The notes below the pieces were generated by a model, which was not told the origin of the DNA, did no database searches, and worked only from the letters and a program-made list of their open reading frames with translations. Positions 10,521-20,700 of a DNA stretch of 64,000 nt are shown in pieces (the stretch's first letter is position 1; each line of letters begins with the position of its first letter). Made by a program: the position numbers and the translations under genes. Where the stretch lies: positions 72,676,095 through 72,740,094 of the forward strand of contig OY294044.1 in NCBI GenBank assembly GCA_958510825.1, in the 5' to 3' direction. Source of the DNA: Brachypterus glaber. Its lineage: Eukaryota; Arthropoda; Insecta; Coleoptera; Kateretidae.

Positions 10521-13500
10521 CTTTCGTATTTGGCTGACTCCTTAGATCTTGCTCAATTTTCTCACTAGAAATCGCCTGCGCATCTTTGAACAACTTTAAA
10601 TCATACTCCGACACGAAATTAACCAAATCAGGCTCAAAATGTTTATCGAAAATCTTAATATCTGGCTTAACGTCGATTTCGTTTTTCACTTTCGTCCTCA
10701 TTTCTCTGACTTTCATCAGGAAAGCCGTGTGTTGCGTCGAAGAAGATTTTTCCGTGTAGGCTTTTCTTCTAGTCTCCTCTCTTTTTCTTCGTTCCACGGC
10801 CTCCTGTCTACATTTTTCCGCTGTAAAATTGTGATACATAGGACAGGCTTCTAAGGTAAAATGCCTTTCGTGATTTCCCGATAAATGTCCCAAACTGTCG
10901 CAGTTTTCCAGTGGACAGTCTCGTTCTTGCTCCATTTGGCTCTCGATAGGTTCGGTTTTGATTTCTTGCTTTTTATTCTTCGACTTTCCTTTCGTGACGA
11001 TCGGTTGTTTTTTCACCGGTGATCTTGATAAGGAACGTTCTACTTCTGATTCGGAGTCTGAGTATTGATTTTTACCTAAAAAGAGATACTTTTTAAAGTT
11101 TTAGCTAATTAAGGGTTCTCACCAAAGTATTTAAGGGAACTTTTCGTTTCATAATTGGAAAAAAATAAGCTCTTTATTTTTTTTTTGTGAAAAGAATATA
11201 GTATGTCTTTTGGACATATTTATAAAACATATTAAGAACATATTTTTTTTGCATTTTTAGTACATCTTGACCACTTTAGAGGTCGTCTTCCAAAAGACAT
11301 TTTTTAAATGGCTCCACAGTTTTTGGGCTTCCTGTAACACACAGAGAAAAAATTCCAACGGGATTCTATTCATAAGACTAAATACTAGTAACTAAACCTA
11401 AAAATATTCGATTTTTAATGTTTTTATCATTTTATAAACATTTTTCTGAAAAATGAAATGGCTTTTATTTTATATTTTTTCCAACCCAAACTCCAGACTT
11501 TTTCCAGGTTTTCCAGGTGAAAAATGTTAAAATTTCAAGTGGTGTCTCCTGACAAAAAGTAAAAACTAAAAAAAAAAAAACGATCGCCAGCCCCTCATTA
11601 TCAAAGTTAGCGCCCTAGGTAGAGTTTTTTATGATACTACAGATTGTAAAACTAAAGTTACAATATAAAACTAAAGTAAGAAAAACCTTTAATATACTAA
11701 GTAATACTTAGTATAAAGTAAAGGTTTTTCTTAGGTTGCCCCGAGTATTGACTTTTTTTTTAATTTTAAAGGTCTTACCCCCCAAAGTTTTTCATTGGGG
11801 TAAGCAGTTTACCACCCTATTTTTTCAGAATTAAAAAAAAATATTTAGAGGTGTCGCACAGCCGTTTTTGCAAAAGTAATCGTTCCTCCAGATTTAATTT
11901 TTTTAGAGCCTATTAAAGATAAATAAAAATGTTTTTTTGTCACGGTATGGAGATCTAGGATATATAATTTTTTTTCATCACTAAACGGCCTAGTTGTGAC
12001 CTTAAAAAGTCAAAATTTTGATGTTACCCCAACTTTAGGGTGCCAGAAATAGCACATAGGTTTTTTACCCCCGTCAAAAATTTGTTGGTAACACTTACAT
12101 GTGTCCTGACTTAAAAGCCATATATAAGTATTTGACCCTATACAGGGTGTCAGAAAAAAATTACACGATTTTTCCACATTTTTTACCCTTTTTATTCGTT
12201 TAGGACCCACGACGAATAAAAAAAGATATTTTTAATGCAAGAAAGGTGTTTGGTTAATTAATAAAATAATAATAAGATTATAAATTCTTAAGGTCACAAC
12301 ATGGCCGATTCTGTTTGAATGTTTCTACAAGAAATTATTACTACTCTAAAACTTTTTCTTGCATAACAAATATATTTTTTTATTCGTCGTGGGTTCTAAA
12401 GAAATAAAAAGTGTAAAAAAATGTAGAAAAATCGTATAATTTTTTTTTAAACATTTTTTTTTCGGACACCCTGTATATTGGATCAAATATGTATGTATGG
12501 CTTTTAAGCCAGGACACATGTGTTACCAAAAAATCGTTGATCGGGGTGAAAAAATTGAATGTGCTATTTCTGGCACCCTAAAGTTGGGTTAACATCAAAC
12601 TTTTGATTTTCAAGAATGCCGTTTGTTGATCAAAAAAATTGAAAAAAAATCAGGGTTTTCCCTATTCATTCTAGATCTCTACACTGTGCAAGAACCATTT
12701 TTATTATCTTTAATAGGCTCTAAATAAAATTAAATCTAGATGAACGATTAATTTTGCAAAAAATGGCTGTGCGCCAACTCTAAATATATATTTTTTTTAA
12801 TTCTGAAAAAATAGGGTGATACTCCAATGAACAACTTTGGGAGGTAAGACCTTTAAAATTTAAAAAAAAGTCAAAACTCGGGGCACCCTACTAATGCGAA
12901 AAATGGTCATAGAGCAATGATAAAAAAAGCAAATTGAAGCTTTAAGTCTCTAGTTTTTAGATCCTGAGTTTAAATATTTATATCATTGATCGTTTATAAG
13001 TAATCATAAAAAAATCAGCGGTAAAAAAAAATCTAAATTGCTTGTCTTTTAAAAGGTCCACGGTCGTCAGTATTCTTTTTTTGTGATTCCCTTTAAACGT
13101 ACTTTTAGATTGATTCTTCTTTAATTTGAGCGTTACAAGAGCTTTGTACGACGGTTTTATGCTGTTATCAGCGTTAAAAGCAAAAATGACACTTTTAAAT
13201 TTGAGAAAAAAACTAATGATCGTACAGAAAACTGAAGTACCTATGGTTCTGAAAACTTTAAAGGATCCTCTATAAAATGTTTTTATTGTTTTTACCCCTA
13301 AAAGGACAAAGGATAGTTTTCGTGAAAATTGGTATATTAAGGTTTTTATGGTTGCTGAAAGTGAATCTGACAATAAAAAAATCCATTTTACGGGCGGAGG
13401 TGAAAAATGGGAAAGCTTTTTTACTGGGCAGTGTATTTTTTTGTAAATTATTAACTGGGGACACACATTTTCACCATTTGTAAGAAATGCCCATTCAATC

Positions 13501-16500
13501 CACCAGTTTTAACTGCAAATTTAGAAAGAAAAAAATCAGCTAGAACTGCAGTTTTGTGAAAATTTCAGAGCAAGTACCATTATTTTTATATGAAATTTTA
13601 TTACAGAATTCTTGATAATAATGTGACAAATGTCGATACAAATATAGAACTATAGATTGTAGACCAATAAAAATGAACAAATACCGAGATATCTGATAAA
13701 TTTTATTTTTAGGAAAATTCCACATTTCATATAAAAACATATTTTTCCCTAGAAAATTCCAGATATATACCGGGTTATTCAGAAATTTAAGAGGTGATTC
13801 TACGTTAAAAGCTACGGTTCTTTAAAATTGTAATAAAAATAAGGTTTTTAATTAATAACTCTTGTACATACCCTTTAAGCTAGAGCGACGAGCTTTTGCA
13901 TGTATACTAGTATTAATAAGGGCAATAAGTTTATGTTAATTATTTTTTTTTTTAATTTATCCAGAGGCGTGCCTAGACGGACAAAATATGTGAGGCATAA
14001 CACATTTTTGCCCCAAACTTTTTTAGGTATATTTTTTTGGATTGTTTGTAATAAATATAGATTCCTTCAGTAAAAATACATAAAAAATGTTATATAGTGT
14101 AACACTGTAGCAACAACCGTTTTCAAAAAAAAAGTCAATTAAGAGGAAGTTACATTTTGTGCCACTAAAAATGTTACTTTTTAAAAGGCTATATCTCCTT
14201 TAATATTAAATGTAGGTGTTTTGGTGAAGAATATTTTTTTGCTTAGTTTTAAATGAAGAATCGTCCTTCAGCATTAAAATTTTATTGGTGCTTTTTTTGT
14301 TCCCGATTCAATATGTTCATCTTCGATGGGCAGCTCCCTTAGGGATTTTTTTACAAACTTTAATTTTAAAACAGTTGTACAATTCCAAATTACACAAAAA
14401 TGTAAGAAACCTGTAGCGCCGCAGGCCAAAACTTTTACGAATTTAAAGGTCTATGGTCACCTTGAACATGCAATATAATATATTGCGTTAAGGTATATTA
14501 TACCTTAAAAAAACCTCGTTTTGGCGCCCCTTACTGCTTTTTCTTGGTACAAGGCTTCAACCTCCCTTTATTTAAATCATGAAAATCCGTATTTACAAAA
14601 AAAAATTGCTACAAATTTTACAATTATTTTATCCTGGAGGGGGTAATTACCCCATTGGGGTAATTACCCACATTACCCCTCCCGTAGATCCGCCACTGCT
14701 ACAAATTTTCCAATTATTTTATCCTGGAGGGGTAATTACCCCCATGACCCCTCCCGTGGATCCGCCACAGTTATAATACAACTAATCAATTATTAATTTA
14801 ATTATAATTTTTACGCATTATAAGGCAACTAAAGATTTATAAGAATTCAGATATTTATTGCTTTAAAGATTCTTAATTTTTAAGACCTAATGGCCTAATT
14901 CTAAAAAGCCAGGGGGGGGCGGTTGCCCCCCCCCCCCCCTGTACGACGAAATGACGCCCTTGGATAAATCGAGAAGACTTCAAAGTTGGAACACAGGTTC
15001 TTTATCCATAAGTTTTCGACGGAGATTGCTTTTCGGTTAAAATTGGAGCGGGGTCAAAGAGGGTAAAAATTAATTAAAAAAAACTTTTTTTGAAAAATTT
15101 GCAATATGATAGCAGCAGTGTTTAAATAATGTTCCTGATTATTCAAATTTATTAAAAGTAAGTAAGTAATTGTATACAAATACCTATACGTAATTTTTTT
15201 AAAATTTTGATCGGCACGCGAAAAATTCCTTTCGGCGCTCAATTGTAATTTTGAACATTTTATAGTGTTTTTTGTGTATTTTTTTGTTTTATGCCAATAA
15301 AAATCAATTTTGAACAAAAAAAATGTCAGTCAGTTTGTCTGGGAAATCTTATAAGCACGCTTTAGAGAGTTAAAATTTGGCATACAGGTGTGTTACCAAA
15401 TCTTCACGCTTTGGTTCGTTTTGGGATTAAGAAAGGGGAAAAATATTAGGTATATTTTTTCACAAAAAATTGAAAATTGATATAAAGGGGCTTTTGAAGT
15501 CACTGAAACTGACAATAAATCATTTATAACTCCACACCCGGGGGCGGAGGGTATTTCTTTTAATGTTATGTTTTAATGTACCTAATATTTTTGTCAAAAA
15601 TGTAGGTTGCTGAAACTGAATCAATAATAAATAAAGAAATCCTTTAACCCTTAGAATTGTTGTAAGAAATTAATTTTTATTACATTATTTAATCACATTT
15701 TTTTTCCAGGTGATGTGTGGCTTACATCTCAGTCTATAAGACCCATAGAAAAAGAAATTATTATATTTTTTGTTAAAATTGATTTATTTTAAATTTATTA
15801 TGTTATATGGGCTGAAGGACTTCGGTCAATGGCCTTTTGTATAGATTATGCAATAAACGACATTATTATTATTATTATTATATTTTCCATGATAACACCA
15901 AAAATGTTGTTGCCAGACCCTTGACAGCAGTCTATGGGACTGAGAATATTATATATTTTATAATATTAATTGTTTCTGTAGTAATAGTGGTAAATTCTCG
16001 AGATTGGCTTAGCAGCCAATATGTTAAATATTATATGAGGAGCTTTATTTTAAAAGTCAACAAATCAAATATTATAATCAAGGATTTGTTAACTTTTGAA
16101 ATAATGCTCCTCATATTTCTATTTATACTTACGTAATAAATGTTTAGATTTTCTTGTACTGGATGACCTAGTCGATTTTCTAGGAACATTCTTCTTTTTC
16201 TTGGCACTATCATCAGCCTCAGAGCTATCCTTATCCTTTGGTGAAGTCTCTTCTTTTTTAATTGGTTTCTTTTCTTCTTTTGCAGAGGAATTAGTACTTC
16301 CTGATTCACTATCACTACTACTACTCGAGTTACTTGTTGAACTTAATGAACTAGCTGAGCTTACAACTTTAGTTTTGGCTTTGTCCCTCTCTTTCTCTTT
16401 TTCTTTCTCTACCTTTGGGGGTGGTTTCTTCTTTGCATTTGCATTAACTTTAGGTCTTGGTTCAGCTTTTGATTTAGAAGCTGCTTTGCTTTTATTTTCA

Positions 16501-17171
16501 CTAGAATCTGCTTTTGAATTTGATTTACTATCATCTTCAGATTCAGATGAATTTTCTGGTGAAAAAATGCTTTTTTTCTTACTAGCATCAACCTTTTTGG
16601 CTGACCCTTTTTGTGAGTGTTTTGTATTTTTAGCTGGTTCTTTTTTAACAGGTTGTTTAACTTTTTGATTGGGTTTATTTGCTATTACCTTGCTTATAGT
16701 TGTTTTAGGTGTTATTGTAGCTGTACTTTTAGGTTTAACATTACTTTTTCTTGGTTTAACAGGGGTTTTTGAGGCAGGTTTATCCTCCTCCTCTTCTGTT
16801 GAGTAGGTGGCCGTTTTTGAAGGTGGTTTTTGAGTTTTAGCATGTTTTGTAGCAGCTTTAGTTTCTGTAGATGATCTAGAAGTGCTTGTTTTAGAGCTCG
16901 TAGCAGGTTTTGGGGTGGTTTTTTGTGTTTTTTTAGATTCTGAGCCAGAAACGGATTTTACTGATCCTTGAGATGAAGAGGAATCACTATCACTTGAAGA
17001 ACTTGAATCTGAACCACTCGAAGAAGAGCTGGAGCCTGAGGAAGATCCTGAGGATGAACCAGAAGAACTATCTGTTGAAGATTCAGCCTAGAAACACAAA
17101 AAGTAAGGTTTTCCATATGCAAAATATTAATTTTAATTTACCTTTTTCTTTCCAGGCATTACGCTCGTCAT
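10521..17171 (-). CDS. KAT7: MYST histone acetyltransferase KAT7/HBO1/chameau, 5' part only
   Basis: Three coding exons are readable on the minus strand: 17142-17171, 16133-17087 and 10521-11075, joined in phase 0 and phase 1. The first encodes MTSVMPGKKK; the second Met (17159) could be the true start, giving MPGKKK. Exon 2 encodes about 318 residues of Ser/Lys/Glu-rich disordered sequence, with serine runs near its start. Exon 3 carries a C2HC zinc finger (Cys382, Cys387, His400, Cys406, with the GHLSG...ERHF signature) followed by a helical segment ending in SEYDLKLFKDAQ, both characteristic of KAT7 just before the MYST domain. The family acetylates histone H3K14/H4 with BRPF/JADE partners in the nucleus. 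The last donor is at 10520 and no exon with the expected YHSPYPEE-type MYST start was found down to position 1, so intron 3 exceeds 10.5 kb and the catalytic domain lies off the left edge. Family assignment is strong; exact start is less certain. Confidence 0.88.
11678..11733. repeat. Short hairpin, 26-bp arms
   Basis: TAAGAAAAACCTTTAATATAC is mirrored by GTATAAAGTAAAGGTTTTTCTTA around a TAATACTTA centre. It abuts the much larger foldback beginning at 11731. Confidence 0.75.
11731..12890. repeat. Long foldback repeat, arms about 500 bp, in KAT7 intron 2
   Basis: The ends read TTAGGTTGCCCCGAG and CTCGGGGCACCCTA. Mirrored landmarks run inward in order: AAGGTCTTACC/GGTAAGACCTT, ATTTTTTCAGAATTAAAAAA and complement, AGAGCCTATTAAAGATAA/TTATCTTTAATAGGCTCT, GGGTGCCAGAAATAGCACAT/ATGTGCTATTTCTGGCACCC, and CCCACGACGAATAAAAAA/TTTTTTATTCGTCGTGGG. 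The centre is about 12240-12357. Arms are roughly 80-90% alike by eye. No coding capacity is seen. Confidence 0.9.
12891..13765. other. AT-rich KAT7 intron sequence, no gene
   Basis: Open frames on both strands in 12980-13480 overlap one another and show no recognisable domain. Nothing else was identified. Confidence 0.45.
13766..14340. mobile_element. Copy of the GGGTTATTCAGAAAT-end repeat family
   Basis: It begins CCGGGTTATTCAGAAATTTA and GAGGTGATTCTACG, then closely parallels 44825-45350: GCTAGAGCGACGAGCTTTTG, CATGTATACTAGTATTAATA, ACTGTAGCAACAACCG and AAAAGGCTATATCTCC are shared blocks. The right terminus is lost near 14340. Confidence 0.7.
14615..14776. repeat. Tandemly duplicated hAT-like MITE terminus
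   Basis: Two direct copies of CAATTATTTTATCCTGGAGG ... CCCCTCCCGT(A/G)GATCCGCCAC(T/A)G lie at about 14617-14698 and 14706-14773. The complement, C(A/T)GTGGCGGATC, is the common end of insect hAT-type MITEs. Only one end type is present, so this is a duplicated terminus, not a full element. Confidence 0.6.
14780..15690. other. AT-rich intron with a G/C homopolymer and a dispersed-repeat fragment
   Basis: G- and C-runs lie at about 14912-14940. A fragment at 15320-15430 (TCTGTCTGGGAAATCTTATA, AAATTTGGCATACAGGTGTG) matches another at 19370-19470, so both derive from one dispersed family. Confidence 0.45.
15700..15882 (+). repeat. 3' end of a non-LTR element with TTA tail
   Basis: GGGCTGAAGGACTTCGGTCAATGGCCTTTTGTAT at about 15808-15842 recurs almost exactly near 35939-35972. 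In both places AATAAAC-type sequence and a simple tail follow; here it is (ATT)n. This is the signature of a retroposed 3' end. Confidence 0.6.
16033..16116. repeat. Hairpin MITE next to KAT7 exon 2 splice donor
   Basis: TATGAGGAGC...TTTTAAAAGTCAACAAATC is mirrored by GATTTGTTAACTTTTGAAATAATGCTCCTCATA. Its outer edge is 16 nt inside the intron from the donor at 16132. Confidence 0.8.
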
Positions 17172-17748
17172 TTGTATTTTTGTTTATAGTTTTATTCAAT
17201 TTTCACAACTTTAAAACTTTTGTTTACTATCTTTTTGACAGATATTTTGAGAATCTCAACTTTCAAGTTGAAATCTACTTTATCGACGAAAACACAAATG
17301 CAATTTTTTTATATTTATGAAATTTGTATGCTTAAACATAGTAAAGAAACTAAAGACATAAATAATTACTTAAATATATTAATTTAAAAGGTGATTTTTT
17401 GTTGCCTTTGTTCCCAAATAGTAAAAATTTATTTTTTTAAACAAATCTTATCTTACTAGCGACATCTAGGATGAAACCTGATAATAAACTTCACCTTTCT
17501 TCTATGTTGCCAACCCAGCTATAAAATCCAATGAGTTAATATTTTGATTGGATATTTAATAGTAATATTACCTGAATATAATATATTCTATTTTGTTTTA
17601 TATGTATTTAACCTTAATTAAAGTATTTCATAATTATTTGAGATTGATTCCAGGTTTCTGTGTAGTAAACAAGCTCGTACTGGCAACGTCGAACATGTGT
17701 GACGTTAAACGTCAAAATTTTGCGTATTTTTGTTTTTTTTTTTAAGAA
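17172..17748. promoter_or_regulatory. Shared divergent promoter region of KAT7 and RAB3GAP2
   Basis: The two start codons face away from each other across 577 bp that has no large repeat, unlike most intergenic DNA here. Transcription starts were not located; a bidirectional promoter is inferred from layout only. Confidence 0.55.
17700..17714. promoter_or_regulatory. TGACGTTAAACGTCA palindrome
   Basis: A 15-bp inverted pair of TGACGT half-sites lies 35 bp before the RAB3GAP2 start codon. TGACGT is the core half-site of CREB/ATF-type factors, but here the half-sites are 3 bp apart, so binding is a guess. Confidence 0.35.
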
Positions 17749-20700
17749 ATGTCTTGTCAAATTCGATTGACAGCAAATATACAAGATATTCCTTCCATAA
17801 GAAGATGTTTATATCCTACAGATGACCGCAGAGGCACCGAAAATTGGTTGCAAACATGTGAAACATCAATGTCCCCCAGTGGGGACATATGTGTCTTGGC
17901 AAAAGATCGGAGAATAGTTTTATTAACTTCCAAATGGGACACTTTAAGTGGCTTAAATCAGTTTTATATATCTTATTCTGGTTCTATACATGATTATGAT
18001 AAAGTTAAGTCAGTTTTGTGTTTACCAATTGTTGGACACAACCAAAATTCACATGTAAGTTCCAAGTCAAATAGAAAAAAACAAGTTTTTGAACAGAAAT
18101 ATCAGTAAAAACCATTTTTTAATCCTGATTTTTATGTTATTGTAGCAAATTGGTTCTGATTGGACATGTATTATGGTAGGCTTTGATTCTGGTTATGTCA
18201 GGTTTTACACAGAAAACTGTGAATTGCTATTTGAGGAGCAGCTCCACAATGAAAATATTAGCAGTGTGAAATGCCAGTCACAGCACAGTCCTAGACCTGA
18301 TATCCACCCTCAACTTTACCCAGAAGAAATTTATGTGCAATATCAAACTACTCTCTGTTTAATAAGTGGAGGTGTTCTCTTTCCAATTCTACGAACTTGC
18401 AGAACACAGCTAGCCAAAAAAGAACCATTAAATCACACTCAAATTACACTAAATCCTAAAAAATGGGGGTTTACAGAGCAAGGAAACATTAACGATTCAT
18501 CTGTAGTTGGTTTGAATATGTCTAACATATTTGACCACCTTCAGACTGCCTCAATTTGTGGTGGGTATGCTAGTAAATACAGGGCAATGCCTCCAAATGA
18601 TACACTAGTCTTGGCTATTGGTTCTAAACCTTTTTTGGGCTATCATTATGCTATGGAAGGTGGAGCTCAACCTGTTTTAAGTGATGTTGCCAAAGCTGTG
18701 GCTACAAAGCTTAAATCTGCATTGCCGTAAGTATATTATACTATGTATTTATATTTAGTTAATTTTAAAAAACTTCAAACATGACTAAAAACTACTTTTA
18801 TGGCTGCCCCTGACCATTTTTATTAAAATTTTTATGTATCAAGAAATTAAAAAAGGCCAAGGTGCAAATGCACTTTTGTCCTTTTACATTTTTTTTTCTG
18901 ATTATGGTATAAGCTACCTAAATTTTGATGATACTCATTGATAGTCTGTTAAGTAAGGCATCTTTTGCCACTTATAAAATTTCTGTAACATTCGTAAGGG
19001 GCCAGTCACAGTTTAGTTTAGGTGCGCAACATTCCCCACTTTCCTCTGCATACAAAAAATAAAGTGATATTGAATTTATTTTTTTGCTTATAAAACAAAC
19101 AAAAGAAAAAGAATCGCGCGAAAAGTGAGCTGCGCTGTTTTTTTATGCTTTTATGAAGCGAGAATAATGTAATGCGCGGTTTTTTTGCGCGAAAATCACC
19201 GCAAATCGAAAAATCCTTACCAAATTTGTTGGTTGAAGTATTGCTTTCCCATTTTGAAAATTTTCAAAATTTCGGAAAGCCTTGTATTCGTGCAAAAATA
19301 AAAAAATGCGTATTTTTGCGTTTAATAACGTTTTGGACTTTTTCGATCTAAATCAATTCAAGCAAAAAAAGTTGTTCTGTCTGTCCAGGAAATCTTGTGG
19401 GCACGAAAACTTAAGAAAGCTTGAAGCTAGAGACTTGAAATTTGGCATACAGGTATGTTACCAAAAGCTCTAGCTCGGGATTGTTTTTGGTGCACATTGG
19501 GGAGTGGGTTATTGGGGGTTAAACTAAATAAAAAAACTAATATTTAAAAAAAAATTGTTTTATTTTTTTTTTCTTTTTTCGTAAGAAGAAATTAAAAAAA
19601 CTGTTATTTTTTGTTTTTTGGAAAAAGATTAAAAAAAAACTTTTTGATTTTTGTTTTGAAATTTTTTTTTTTTACGTATTTGGGAAAATGCAATATACCA
19701 TTTCCTGTAATTGGCCTCGGCTGGTGGGTGATGTATCTTAATAAATAAATATAATAATAATAAATATAATGGAATGCATAGCATTACATATCTTCACGGC
19801 TTGTTATACTTTTCACAGCAGAATAGTATTATACTCTAGTTTAGAGTTTCCCAAAACCGCCAAAGAAACGTCCTAGAATAAAAAATTCTTGGATAAAAAA
19901 TGCAGGGCCGGCCTTTGCATTTCGCCGCCCTGAAGCAAGCTTCTGGTTTGGCGCCCCTATTCGAAAAAAAGTTTGACGAGTTTAAAAAAGGACCTCAGAA
20001 AAATTTGATGAAAAAAATAAACCTGGCCAGAAAATTTTAATGACTAAAATATAAGGTCCTCAGCTCTGAAAAACTTTACCCCTGACCAGAAAATTTTGAT
20101 GACTAAAAAAAAGGTCCTCACCTCTGAAAAAAACTTTACCCATGACAGAAAATTTTTTATGACAAAAAAAAAGGAGCCAATTAATTTTAAAACGCCCCTC
20201 CGAGCTGGTTCCCTGAAGCAGGAGGTTCACTTAATTCATGCAAAGGCACTGTACAAATGAGTTTCATGAAAAAATAAGAGACTTTGAAAATGTCCGTTTT
20301 ATGTCACGATTTTTTTGTACACGATAACCCAAGAACGACATATCCGTCGACTTGATATTTTCAGGAAAAATTAAGTTCTATTGTTTATGAAAATAATCCC
20401 CCCAAAAACAAAAAACTTATTGGGGGTAAAACTTTTTTTAAATGAGAAAACTATAATTTTCAAATTTTTTTTTTTTTAAATTTTTTAGAAAGAACTTTTT
20501 TTTCAAAAAATTTTTTTTTTTTTCAAAAAAAGATCTTTGTTTTTAAACAAAAAATGTAATTTTTATTTTAATTGCTTTGAAATTGTTTTCTCACTACCAA
20601 GTAGGTAAGTTAAAATTACTCAAACAAAAAGTCGACAGTAATGGAAAGTACTATATCAAGCACACCTACTGATAGATGAAATCAAACAAAACTGTAACTA

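Noticed and set aside
16201..16668. Plus-strand open frame rich in Leu/Ser/Phe
   Set aside because: It is the antisense of the Ser/Lys-rich KAT7 exon 2, whose minus-strand frame joins correctly to exons 1 and 3.
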